NCBI RefSeq assembly: GCF_900156175.1
Contig: NZ_FTMV01000006.1
Location: 186,001 to 250,000, forward strand
Origin: Janthinobacterium sp. TND4EL3
Lineage (GTDB): Bacteria > Pseudomonadota > Gammaproteobacteria > Burkholderiales > Burkholderiaceae_D
Length of the DNA: 64,000 bases
Direction: 5' to 3'
A program made the position numbers and the translations under genes. The notes beneath the pieces were generated by a model. That model was given only the letters and a program-made list of their open reading frames with translations. It had not been told where the DNA came from and made no database searches. Position 1 is the first letter of the stretch. Every line of letters starts with the position of its first letter. Positions 18,232 through 28,827 of the stretch are shown in pieces.

Positions 18232-19239
18232 ATGCAACTGCCCGTCTACACCCATCCGACCCTGACCGTATTGATCGACGACAGCGATTCCTTCCTGAAA
18301 AGCCTGGCGTTCCAGCTCGATCCCGGCCTGGCGCGCAAGACCTTCCACGACACGAGCAGCGCGCTGCACTGGCTGCGCCACAGCACGCAGCTGGGCGAAA
18401 CGCCGCTGCACGTCAATTTCGACACGCAGAACCTGCCGCCCGACCAGTGCAACGTGGCCCTCGACCTGGAACGCATCTGGCGCATCAGCGGCCAGGCGCA
18501 GCGCTTTGCCGTGCCGTCCGTGCTGGTGGTCGATTATTCGATGCCGCAGATGAACGGCCTGGAATTCTGCCAGGCCGTGCGCGACTTGCCTTGCAAAAAG
18601 ATCTTATTCACGGGCGCAGCCGATGAAAAAGTGGCCGTGACGGCCTTCAACCGGGGCTTGATCGACCGCTACATCAAGAAGAGCGACGACGATGCGCTCG
18701 ACATCCTGGAACAGGAAGTCCACGCCCTGCAGCGCGAATTCTTCCTGCAGCAGTCGGACACCGTGCGCGACTTGCTGTTACTGCACGACTATAGTTTCCT
18801 GCAAGACGAAGCCCTGGCCGCCGTCGTGCACGAGCTGTGCCGGCGCCACGGCTTTGTCGAGTTTTATATCTTTCCCAATCCCAGCGGCATCCTGTTCTTT
18901 ACGCGCGACGGCCACGCCAGGCTGATGATCATCGAGACGGAGCGCAGCCTGCACACGCAGTACGAGATGGCGCGCGACAGCGACGCGCCCGACTCCCTGC
19001 TGCTGGCCCTGCTGGAAATGCGCGTGATCCCGTATTTTTCCGACGCCGACAGCGACGGCATGTATGCGGCCCACATCGGCGAAAACTGGTTCCGCTACTG
19101 CGCCGCGCCCACCATCTGCCTGGGCCGCGAAACGTATTTCTGGGCCCTGTTCGACGTGCCGCCCCACCAGCTGGGGCAGCCGGTGATGTCCTACGCGCAA
19201 TTCCTGCGCGCGGGCGCGGGCGACAGCGTCAGCGCGTAG
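18232..19239 (+). CDS. jqsR: LqsR-like response regulator (JqsR)
   Basis: A 335-residue response regulator. The receiver domain has acidic residues D16-D17 and phospho-acceptor D101 in VLVVDYSMPQMNG, with the conserved Lys at about 149. About 45 extra residues (about 47-95) separate the first acidic pair from the acceptor strand, longer than a standard receiver. The C-terminal half (about 165-335) is not a helix-turn-helix, GGDEF or other output I recognise; it resembles the unusual LqsR output. It is translated 3 bases after jqsS with GAGG overlapping the jqsS end, so the pair is co-expressed. It converges on the ABC permease gene (7 bases). Confidence 0.88.
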   Translation: MQLPVYTHPTLTVLIDDSDSFLKSLAFQLDPGLARKTFHDTSSALHWLRHSTQLGETPLHVNFDTQNLPPDQCNVALDLERIWRISGQAQRFAVPSVLVVDYSMPQMNGLEFCQAVRDLPCKKILFTGAADEKVAVTAFNRGLIDRYIKKSDDDALDILEQEVHALQREFFLQQSDTVRDLLLLHDYSFLQDEALAAVVHELCRRHGFVEFYIFPNPSGILFFTRDGHARLMIIETERSLHTQYEMARDSDAPDSLLLALLEMRVIPYFSDADSDGMYAAHIGENWFRYCAAPTICLGRETYFWALFDVPPHQLGQPVMSYAQFLRAGAGDSVSA

Positions 19240-19246
19240 GGGGCCA

Positions 19247-21778
19247 TCAGCCTTCGCGCAAGGTCTGCAGCGGCGGATGCTTCAAGACATTGCGCAAGCC
19301 CAGCCAGCCGCCGGCGATCGCGCACAGGGCGCCGGCCAGCAGGCCGAACGCCCACACGCCCGGTGCGAAGCTCCAGGCGAACTTGAACTGGTACGTGGCC
19401 AGGGCCCAGCCCATGGCCGCCGCGCCCGATGCGGCCAGCAGGCCGGCCAGCGCGCCGACGAGCGAGAACTCGATCAGCTGCGCCTGCGCCAGCTGGCGCC
19501 GCGTGGCGCCCAGCGCGCGCAGCAGGCCCGCCTCGCGCGTGCGCTCGTCCTGCGAGCCCATCAGGGCCGCATTCAGCACCAGCAAGCCCGAGGCCAGCGT
19601 GAAGGCAAACAGGAATTCGACGGCCGTCACCACCTGGTCCAGCACGCCCTGGATCTGTTTCAATACGCCGCCCACGTCGACCACCGTCAGGTTCGGATAC
19701 TCGCGCAGCAGGGCGTTGCCCAGGTCCGCCTGCGCGGCAGGCAGGTGGAAGGCCGTGATCCACGTCTGCGGCGTGTCCGCCATGGCGGCCGGATTGATGA
19801 TGACAAAGAAATTGACGCGCATCGAGCCCCATTCCAGCTTGCGCAAGCTGGTAATGGCCGCTTCCACGGGCTGGCCGGCGATGTCGAAGCGCAGCTTGTC
19901 GCCCAGTTTCAGCTTCAGGGTCTTGGCGATGCCCTCTTCCACCGACGCTTCCGCCGGCGCGCCCGGCGCGTTACTGAACCACTTGCCGGCGACGAGCTTG
20001 TTTTCTTCCTGCATGGTCGCCATGGTCGACAGATTGAATTCGCGGTCGGCCAGGCCCTTGGCGCGGTCGTCCTCATACGTGCTTTCCGTGATGGCATTGC
20101 CGTTCACGGCCACCAGCCGGCCACGTATCATCGGATACAGCGGTGCGTTGGCCACGCCCGCCTGCGCCAGGCGCGCGGCAATCGGTTCTTTCTGTTCCGG
20201 CAAGATATTGATCATGAAACGGTTCGGCGCGTCCGGCGGCGTGGCGTTGCGCCAGGCCACCATCAGGTCGCCGCGCACCACCGTCAGCAGCAGCAAGGCC
20301 ATCAGGCCCAGCGCCAGCGACACCACCTGGATCACGGTGGCGCCCGGACGGCGCTGCAATGAGGTGACGGCAAAGCGCCAGCCCTGGTGCCGGAACAGGC
20401 CGCGCAGGCTTTTCAGCGAGCGGATGCCCAGCCAGCCGGCCAGGGCGAACAGGCCGAAGCCGCCGAGGAAACCGGCCGCCGTCAGCAAGGCCAGCTTCAC
20501 GTCGCCCGCCTGCCACAGCAGCAGCACGACGAAGGCGGCGATGCCCAGGCCGTAGGTCGCCAGGGCCAGCGCCTGCGGCGGCTCCTGTTCGCGGCGGATC
20601 ACGCGGTTATGGGGAACATTGCGCAACTGTAAAATCGGTGGCAGGGCAAAGCCCAGCAAGAGCAGCATGCCGGTGGCCACGCCCTGCAGCGCGGGCAGCA
20701 GGGACACGGGCGGCAAGTCGCTCTGCACCAGCTTGCCCAGCAACTCCAGCAGGACCAGGTGGCCGCCGTAGCCCACCAGCACGCCGATCACGCTGCCCGC
20801 CAGGCCCACCAATAAGAATTCGATCACGTACATGGCCGTGACCTGGTTCTGCGTCAGGCCCAGGCAGCGCAGCATGGCGCAGGCATCGAGGTGGCGCAGC
20901 ATGAAGCGGCGCGCCGCCATGGCCACGGCGACGGCCGCCAGCATGGCCGACAGCAGGCCGACGAGCGACAGGAAACGGTCGGCGCGGTCCAAGGTCGACT
21001 GCATCTGCGGGCTGCCCGATTCCAGCGATTCGATGCGCACGCCTTTGATGGATTGCGCCTTGATCTGGCTTTCCAGCCAGGCTTGATATTGCGCAAGATC
21101 CGCCGCCTTGGCCGGCGGCGCCGACAGCAGCAGCCGATACGATACGCGCGAGCCGTTCTGCACCAGCGCCGTGGCGGCCAGGTCGCTCAAGGGCAGCATC
21201 ACGCGGGGGGCGAAGTTCAAGAACGATGCGCCGCGGTCCGGTTCGCTGGCGATCAGTTGCGTCACCGTAAATGCCTTGTCGCCCAGGGTCAGGGTGTCGC
21301 CCAGCTTCGCGTTCAGGCTGGAAAGTATTGCCGCATCGACCCACACGGTGCCGGGCGCCGGCACCTGCTCCGTCGGCTGGCCCACGGCGTCCTGCGCTTC
21401 GCTCGGTTTGGTCGTGATTTTCAGCTTGCCCCGCTGCGGGTAACCGGGCGAGACGGCCTTGATGGACGCCAGCTGCGAGGTCGATTGCTCGCCTGCGCCC
21501 GCCTGCGCCATGCTGGGAAAGGTCACCGTGTCGGCCAGGATAAAACCGCGCTTCTGCGCTTCGGCGCGCCAGACGGCGTTGACGGGCTGGTCGGCATTGA
21601 TGACGAGGTCGGCCCCCAGCAGCTGGTGCGCGTCGCGGTTCAGGCCCGCGCGAAGGCGGTCGACGAAGAAGCCCACGGCCGACAGGGCCGCCACGGCGAC
21701 GATCAGCGCGACGAGGAGGAAACGCAGTTGCCCGGCGCGCCAGTCGCGCCCGGTCATTTTGAGGGAGAGGCGGAGCAT
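19247..21778 (-). CDS. FtsX-like ABC transporter permease (YbbP-type)
   Basis: An 843-residue inner-membrane protein with two FtsX modules: an N-terminal membrane helix (about 17-38), a large periplasmic domain (about 40-250), a membrane cluster (about 255-390), more helices (about 405-470), a second periplasmic domain, and the C-terminal FtsX block (about 715-835, ending FGLLAGALCAIAGGWLGLRN). This layout fits YbbP/MacB-like permeases acting on lipoproteins, envelope lipids or small molecules. The usual ATPase (YbbA-type) gene is not adjacent, which is odd. It follows the adenine deaminase-type gene by 23 bases and may share its transcript. Confidence 0.85.
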   Translation of the reverse strand: MLRLSLKMTGRDWRAGQLRFLLVALIVAVAALSAVGFFVDRLRAGLNRDAHQLLGADLVINADQPVNAVWRAEAQKRGFILADTVTFPSMAQAGAGEQSTSQLASIKAVSPGYPQRGKLKITTKPSEAQDAVGQPTEQVPAPGTVWVDAAILSSLNAKLGDTLTLGDKAFTVTQLIASEPDRGASFLNFAPRVMLPLSDLAATALVQNGSRVSYRLLLSAPPAKAADLAQYQAWLESQIKAQSIKGVRIESLESGSPQMQSTLDRADRFLSLVGLLSAMLAAVAVAMAARRFMLRHLDACAMLRCLGLTQNQVTAMYVIEFLLVGLAGSVIGVLVGYGGHLVLLELLGKLVQSDLPPVSLLPALQGVATGMLLLLGFALPPILQLRNVPHNRVIRREQEPPQALALATYGLGIAAFVVLLLWQAGDVKLALLTAAGFLGGFGLFALAGWLGIRSLKSLRGLFRHQGWRFAVTSLQRRPGATVIQVVSLALGLMALLLLTVVRGDLMVAWRNATPPDAPNRFMINILPEQKEPIAARLAQAGVANAPLYPMIRGRLVAVNGNAITESTYEDDRAKGLADREFNLSTMATMQEENKLVAGKWFSNAPGAPAEASVEEGIAKTLKLKLGDKLRFDIAGQPVEAAITSLRKLEWGSMRVNFFVIINPAAMADTPQTWITAFHLPAAQADLGNALLREYPNLTVVDVGGVLKQIQGVLDQVVTAVEFLFAFTLASGLLVLNAALMGSQDERTREAGLLRALGATRRQLAQAQLIEFSLVGALAGLLAASGAAAMGWALATYQFKFAWSFAPGVWAFGLLAGALCAIAGGWLGLRNVLKHPPLQTLREG

Positions 21779-21801
21779 GGGCGGCGGGTCTTTATGACAA
21801 G

Positions 21802-23381
<1,580 letters not shown>

Positions 23382-25304
23382 ATGACCATTTTTGATAACT
23401 ATGCAGCACGCTACGAGCGCACCCGCGAAGAGGAAATGTCGCTCACCGAGTACCTGGCCCTGTGCAAGAAGGACAAGCTGACGTATGCCAGCGCGCCCGA
23501 ACGCATGCTGGCCGCCATCGGCGAGCCGCAGCTGGTCGACACGCGCAACGACACGCGCCTGTCGCGCATCTTCGCCAACAAGGTGATCAAGATCTATCCG
23601 GCCTTCCGCGAGTTCTACGGCACCGAGGAAGTCATCGAGCAGGTCGTCTCGTATTTCCGCCACGCGGCGCAAGGCCTGGAAGAACGCAAGCAGATCCTGT
23701 ATCTGCTGGGGCCTGTCGGCGGCGGCAAGTCGTCCATCGCGGAAAAGCTCAAGTCGCTGATGGAACACGTGCCCTTCTATTGCCTGAAAGGCTCGCCCGT
23801 CAACGAATCGCCGCTGGGCCTGTTCAACGAGGAAGAGGACGGCACCATCCTGGAAGAGGATTACGGCATCCCGCGGCGCTACCTGCGCAACATCCCCAGC
23901 CCCTGGGCCGTGAAACGCCTGCATGAATACAATGGCGACATCAACCAGTTCCGCGTCGTCAAGCGCTACCCGTCCGTGCTGAAGCAGATCGCCATCTCGA
24001 AAACGGAGCCGGGCGACGAAAACAACCAGGATATTTCCTCGCTGGTGGGCAAGGTCGACATCCGCAAGCTGGAAGACTATGCGCAGGACGACCCGGACGC
24101 CTACAGCTATTCTGGCGGCCTGTGCCTGGCCAACCAGGGCCTGATGGAATTCGTGGAAATGTTCAAGGCGCCCATCAAGGTGCTGCATCCGCTGCTGACG
24201 GCCACGCAGGAAGGCAATTACAAGGGCACGGAAGGCTTCGGCGCCATCCCGTTCGACGGCATCATCCTGGCCCACTCGAACGAGTCGGAATGGAAGACGT
24301 TCAAGAACAACCGCAACAACGAGGCCTTTCTTGACCGTATCTATATAGTCAAGGTGCCGTACTGCCTGCGCGTGTCCGATGAAATCAAGATCTACGACAA
24401 GCTGGTGGCCAATTCCTCGCTGGTGAAAGCCCCGTGCGCGCCCGGCACCCTGCGCATGATGGCGCAGTTCGCCATCCTGTCTCGCCTGAAAGACCCGGAA
24501 AACTCCAGCATCTTCTCGAAGATGCTCGTCTACGATGGCGAAAACCTCAAGGACACGGACCCGAAAGCCAAGTCCATGCACGAATACGTCGATTACGCGG
24601 GCGTGGACGAGGGCATGAACGGGCTGTCGACGCGCTTTGCCTTCAAGATCCTGTCGAAAGTGTTCAACTTTGACAATTCCGAAGTGGCCGCCAATCCCGT
24701 GCACTTATTATATGTACTGGAACAGCAGGTCGAGCGCGAGCAGTTCGCGCCGGAACTCGAGCAGCGCTACTTCTCCTATATCAAGGAGCACCTGGCGCAG
24801 CGCTACGTGGAATTCATCGGCAAGGAAATCCAGACGGCCTACCTGGAAAGCTATTCGGAATACGGCCAGAACATTTTCGACCGCTACGTGACGTTCGCCG
24901 ATTTCTGGATACAGGACCAGGAATACCGCGATCCGGACACGGGCGAAAGCTTTGACCGCGAATCGCTGAACAATGAGCTGGAAAAGATCGAGAAGCCGGC
25001 GGGCATTTCCAATCCGAAAGACTTCCGCAACGAAATCGTCAACTTCGGTTTGCGCGCGCGGGCGTCGAACGGCGGCAAGAATCCCGCCTGGACCAGTTAC
25101 GAGAAGTTCCGCACCGTGATCGAAAAGAAAATGTTCTCGAATACGGAGGAATTGCTGCCCGTGATTTCCTTCAATGCCAAGGCCAGCGCCGACGATGCCA
25201 ACAAGCACGCCGACTTCGTGGCCCGCATGGTGGAAAAAGGCTATACGGCCAAGCAGGTACGCCTGTTATGCGAATGGTACTTGCGCGTGCGCAAGTCATC
25301 CTAG
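23382..25304 (+). CDS. prkA: PrkA/YeaG-type serine protein kinase
   Basis: A 640-residue cytoplasmic protein, the usual PrkA length, with an N-terminal AAA-type P-loop domain (Walker A GPVGGGKSS, residues 110-118) and the C-terminal PrkA domain. E. coli YeaG takes part in adaptation to sustained nitrogen starvation; protease or kinase activity has been reported for family members. The start at 23382 (MTIFDNYAARYERTR) follows AAAGGA; the ATG 25 codons upstream gives a non-family extension. yeaH follows after 69 bases and then spoVR with overlap, the widespread prkA-yeaH-spoVR trio. Confidence 0.95.
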   Translation: MTIFDNYAARYERTREEEMSLTEYLALCKKDKLTYASAPERMLAAIGEPQLVDTRNDTRLSRIFANKVIKIYPAFREFYGTEEVIEQVVSYFRHAAQGLEERKQILYLLGPVGGGKSSIAEKLKSLMEHVPFYCLKGSPVNESPLGLFNEEEDGTILEEDYGIPRRYLRNIPSPWAVKRLHEYNGDINQFRVVKRYPSVLKQIAISKTEPGDENNQDISSLVGKVDIRKLEDYAQDDPDAYSYSGGLCLANQGLMEFVEMFKAPIKVLHPLLTATQEGNYKGTEGFGAIPFDGIILAHSNESEWKTFKNNRNNEAFLDRIYIVKVPYCLRVSDEIKIYDKLVANSSLVKAPCAPGTLRMMAQFAILSRLKDPENSSIFSKMLVYDGENLKDTDPKAKSMHEYVDYAGVDEGMNGLSTRFAFKILSKVFNFDNSEVAANPVHLLYVLEQQVEREQFAPELEQRYFSYIKEHLAQRYVEFIGKEIQTAYLESYSEYGQNIFDRYVTFADFWIQDQEYRDPDTGESFDRESLNNELEKIEKPAGISNPKDFRNEIVNFGLRARASNGGKNPAWTSYEKFRTVIEKKMFSNTEELLPVISFNAKASADDANKHADFVARMVEKGYTAKQVRLLCEWYLRVRKSS

Positions 25305-25373
25305 CGCGGACAGCGGGCGCGCCCCGCCCGGAGACTGGCGGGGCGCGCAAGACGAGAAGCAAGGAGGCACCCT

Positions 25374-26642
25374 TTGACATACCTCATCGACAGGCGCTTG
25401 CAGAGCAAGAACAAATCCGCCGTCAACCGCGAGCGTTTCCTGCGGCGTTACAAGGGCCAGATCAAGGATGCCGTGGGGCGCGCCATCAAGGGGCGCTCGA
25501 TCACGGACGTCGAGAATGGCGAGAAAGTCAGCATCCCCGTCAAGGACGTGGGGGAACCGTCGTTTGGCCACGCGCACGGCGGCGTATGGGAAGTGGTCAA
25601 TCCCGGCAACAAGGAATACCTGAAGGGTGACCAGATCGCGCGGCCGAAAGGCGGTGGCGGCGGCGGGCGGGGCAAGGCGGGCAACAGCGAGGAGACGACG
25701 GAAGACGATTTCATCTTCGAATTGTCGCGCGAAGAATTCATGAATTACTTCTTCGAAGACCTGGAATTGCCGCACATGGTGAAAACCCAGCTGACGGCCA
25801 CCACGGAATTCAAGAACCAGCGGGCCGGCTACAATATGTCGGGCACGCCATCGAACATCCACGTGCTGCGCTCCCTGCGCGGCGCGCTGGGCCGGCGCAT
25901 CGCCGTCGGCGGCGGCGCCCGCAAGCAGCTGGCCCAGGCCGAGGAACAGCTGGCCGAACTGCTGCGCGAAGGCGCGCCCGAGGACGACGTGCTGGTGCAG
26001 GAATTGCGCCGCCTGATCCACCACATCCACACGCGCCTGCTGGCCATCCCCTTCATCGACCCGTTCGACTTGCGCTACAGCAACCGCATCAAGGTGCCCA
26101 AGCCCATGACGCAGGCCGTCATGTTCTGCATCATGGACGTCTCCGGCTCCATGGACGAATCGCGCAAGGACACGGCCAAGCGCTTCTTCATCCTCCTGTA
26201 TCTGTTCCTCAAGCGCGCCTACGACAAGATCGAGGTGGTCTTCATCCGCCACCATACGGCGGCCGCGGAAGTGAACGAGCATGATTTCTTCAATTCGCGC
26301 GAGTCGGGCGGCACCGTCGTGTCGTCCGCCTTGCACTTGCTCAACACGATTATTGACGAACGCTATGGCGCCGGGCAGTGGAACAGCTATGTGGCGCAGG
26401 CGTCGGATGGCGACAACTGGGACAACGACTCCGTGCTGTGCCGCCAGCTCCTAATTAATACCATCATGCCCAAGGTGCAGTACTACACCTATGTCGAGAT
26501 CACCGACGGCCCGCAGCAAAACCTGTGGGAGCAATATGCGGGCGTGCTCGACCATCACGCCCATTTCGCCATGCAAAAGATCGTCACGCCGGCCGATATC
26601 TACCCGGTCTTCCGCGAACTGTTCAAGAAACAGGTGAAATGA
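25374..26642 (+). CDS. yeaH: YeaH/YhbH family protein (DUF444)
   Basis: A 422-residue protein of the DUF444 family, whose C-terminal half is von Willebrand A-like with the metal-site motif DVSGSMDES (D255, S257, S259). A Gly-rich linker lies at about 93-100. The start codon is TTG at 25374 (then ACA TAC CTC), supported by AAGGAGG at 25361-25367 six bases away and by MTYLIDRRL matching the family N-terminus; no ATG fits. Works with PrkA and SpoVR in stationary-phase or starvation adaptation by family association. Its stop overlaps the spoVR start. Confidence 0.93.
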   Translation: MTYLIDRRLQSKNKSAVNRERFLRRYKGQIKDAVGRAIKGRSITDVENGEKVSIPVKDVGEPSFGHAHGGVWEVVNPGNKEYLKGDQIARPKGGGGGGRGKAGNSEETTEDDFIFELSREEFMNYFFEDLELPHMVKTQLTATTEFKNQRAGYNMSGTPSNIHVLRSLRGALGRRIAVGGGARKQLAQAEEQLAELLREGAPEDDVLVQELRRLIHHIHTRLLAIPFIDPFDLRYSNRIKVPKPMTQAVMFCIMDVSGSMDESRKDTAKRFFILLYLFLKRAYDKIEVVFIRHHTAAAEVNEHDFFNSRESGGTVVSSALHLLNTIIDERYGAGQWNSYVAQASDGDNWDNDSVLCRQLLINTIMPKVQYYTYVEITDGPQQNLWEQYAGVLDHHAHFAMQKIVTPADIYPVFRELFKKQVK

Positions 26643-28243
26643 TGAGTGCAGCCTTTGACCGCGCCAGCAACACCCCGGGCGAACCGTTCGTGCGCCTGCG
26701 CCACCCGAACGCCCTGCCCGAGCAGTCGGAATGGACGTTCGAGCTGATCGAGCAAATCCACGAGGAAATCCGCCGCGTGGCGAAACAGTTCGGCCTCGAC
26801 ACCTATCCGAACCAGCTGGAAATCATCACGGCCGAACAGATGATGGATGCCTACACCTCGGTCGGCATGCCCGTTTCCTACAATCATTGGTCGTTCGGCA
26901 AGCATTTTCTGTCCACCGAGAAAAGCTACAAGCGGGGCCAGATGGGCCTGGCCTACGAGATCGTCATCAACTCGAACCCGTGCATCGCCTATTTAATGGA
27001 GGAAAACAGCCTGACCATGCAGTCGCTGGTGATCGCGCACGCGGCCTACGGCCATAACTCTTTCTTCAAGGGCAACTACCTGTTCCGCGCCTGGACGGAT
27101 GCGGACGCCATCATCGACTACATGGTATTTGCCAAGAACTACATCAGCGAATGCGAGCAGCGCCACGGCGTCGACGCCGTGGAATTGCTGCTCGACTCCT
27201 GCCACGCCATCCAGAACTATGGCGTGGACCGCTACAAGCGGCCGGCGAAACTGTCGATGGCCAAGGAATATGCGCGCCAGAAGGAGCGCGAAGCCTATGT
27301 GCAGTCGCAGATCAACCAGCTGTGGCGCACCCTGCCCCGGCGCGACGACGACGAGGACGAGGGCGACCAGCGCCGGGCCGCGCCGCGCTTTCCGCCCGAA
27401 CCCGAGGAAAACCTGCTGTACTTCATCGAGAAGTACGCGCCGCTGCTGGAACCGTGGCAGCGCGAGATGGTGCGCATCGTGCGCAAGATATCCCAGTATT
27501 TCTATCCGCAGCGGCAAACCCAGGTCATGAACGAAGGCTGGGCCACGTTCTGGCACTACACCATATTGAACCAGCTCTACGATGAAGGCGTCGTGGGCGA
27601 CGGCTTCATGATGGAATTTCTGAAAAGCCATACCAATGTCGTCTACCAGCCCCCCATCGACAGCCCGTATTACAGCGGCATCAATCCGTATGCGCTGGGT
27701 TTTGCCATGATGAGCGACATCCGCCGCATCTGCGAACACCCGACGGACGAAGACCGCGCCTGGTTTCCCGACATGGCCGGCAGCGACTGGCGCAAGAGCC
27801 TGGACTTTGCCATGCGCAATTTCAAGGATGAAAGCTTCATCGCCCAGTACCTGTCGCCACGGCTGATCCGCGAATTCCACTTCTTTGCCGTGCTCGACGA
27901 CGACAAGAATGAAAAGCTGGCCGTTTCCGCCATCCACGACGATGCCGGCTACCGCTACGTGCGCCAGCAGCTGGCCGAGCAGTACAACCTGGGCAACCGC
28001 GAGCCGAACATCCAGGTGTGGTCCGTCAACACGCGCGACGACCGGGCATTGACCTTGCGCCACACGCAGTTCCAGCGCCGCCCGCTGAACCAGCAGGCGA
28101 CGGAAGTGCTCAAGCACGTGGCGCGCCTGTGGGGCTTCGACGTGCACCTGGACACGGTCGATCCGCAGGGCGTCGTGCTGGGTACGCTCAATTGCCGACG
28201 GGAAAAGCGCAACCGGCGCGACGACCCCGTCGTGCGCCCCTAG
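26639..28243 (+). CDS. spoVR: SpoVR family protein
   Basis: A 534-residue cytoplasmic protein of the SpoVR/YcgB family, linked in Bacillus to spore cortex formation and found in many non-sporulating proteobacteria beside prkA and yeaH. Conserved stretches include SVGMPVSYNHWSFGKHF, AYGHNSFFKGN, LDSCHAIQNYGVDRY and MNEGWATFWHY, rich in His and possibly metal-binding. The start overlaps the yeaH stop (ATGATG with TGA inside), implying translational coupling. A second Met directly follows the first and could equally be used. A terminator lies about 120 bases downstream. Confidence 0.93.
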   Translation: MMSAAFDRASNTPGEPFVRLRHPNALPEQSEWTFELIEQIHEEIRRVAKQFGLDTYPNQLEIITAEQMMDAYTSVGMPVSYNHWSFGKHFLSTEKSYKRGQMGLAYEIVINSNPCIAYLMEENSLTMQSLVIAHAAYGHNSFFKGNYLFRAWTDADAIIDYMVFAKNYISECEQRHGVDAVELLLDSCHAIQNYGVDRYKRPAKLSMAKEYARQKEREAYVQSQINQLWRTLPRRDDDEDEGDQRRAAPRFPPEPEENLLYFIEKYAPLLEPWQREMVRIVRKISQYFYPQRQTQVMNEGWATFWHYTILNQLYDEGVVGDGFMMEFLKSHTNVVYQPPIDSPYYSGINPYALGFAMMSDIRRICEHPTDEDRAWFPDMAGSDWRKSLDFAMRNFKDESFIAQYLSPRLIREFHFFAVLDDDKNEKLAVSAIHDDAGYRYVRQQLAEQYNLGNREPNIQVWSVNTRDDRALTLRHTQFQRRPLNQQATEVLKHVARLWGFDVHLDTVDPQGVVLGTLNCRREKRNRRDDPVVRP

Positions 28244-28364
28244 GGCCGGTCGCGGCGCAAGGCCTTGCCTGCCGGGACGGCTTCAAAAAATGAACTTCCT
28301 GGCAAGAATTTTGGCAAGAACATAAGCGCGCGCTATGCCGGCATCACAATTCAGTATGGCTGAC

Positions 28365-28398
28365 CGGCCTCGGAGGGGACTCCGGGGCCGCCTTTTTT
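28365..28398 (+). terminator. Rho-independent terminator of the prkA-yeaH-spoVR operon
   Basis: A 10-bp GC-rich stem (CGGCCTCGGA pairing with TCCGGGGCCG, one G-U pair) and 6-base loop are followed by CCTTTTTT. Confidence 0.8.
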
Positions 28399-28827
28399 GA
28401 CCTGTGCAAAGTTCTTTCCGCACCTGTTTGGTGCGAAGGAAAGGCTAAGTGGTCTGGTTCCGAGGCAAAACATTTCACAGGGGAAATATTTTCATCCAAA
28501 TTTAGCAGTTTCCATATTGGATATCACGAAATATAATTCCGCCAGATCGGCACATCGGAGAACTTAGCAGTGGTAGCCCAAAACGGCTGTAAAAAACCGA
28601 TAAGACCGCCTTTTTTTCTGTCAGAAAGCGTGCAAAGATGACATAAGCAAGTACGTTTTCAGGGCGCAAAAGCGGCAAAAATTTAACCGGTTTTAGGCGT
28701 TAAAAATCTGTGTAAAATAAAGAATTCGTATGTATAATTCGGCGACGTCCCGGATACGGCTGGAGCTTTGTGTCGTCATTTTGGGGTTCAGTTGCAAGAC
28801 AAGAGATGGTATTTGGAGAAAGCAGGC
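28399..28827 (+). promoter_or_regulatory. tonB upstream region with promoter and a repeated motif
   Basis: About 430 bases with no credible gene, AT-richer than its surroundings. A TATAAT (28733-28738) with TGTAAA 16 bases before it is the best tonB promoter, about 90 bases before the start codon. No good Fur-box match was seen. At 28546-28579 is ATCGGCACAT followed 9 bases later by TAGCAGTGGTAGCCC, two blocks that recur at 58551-58580. Another TTAGCAGT lies at 28502-28509. Confidence 0.5.

Noticed and set aside
28399..28827. Fur box upstream of tonB
   Set aside because: No sequence close to the GATAATGATAATCATTATC pattern could be found by eye.
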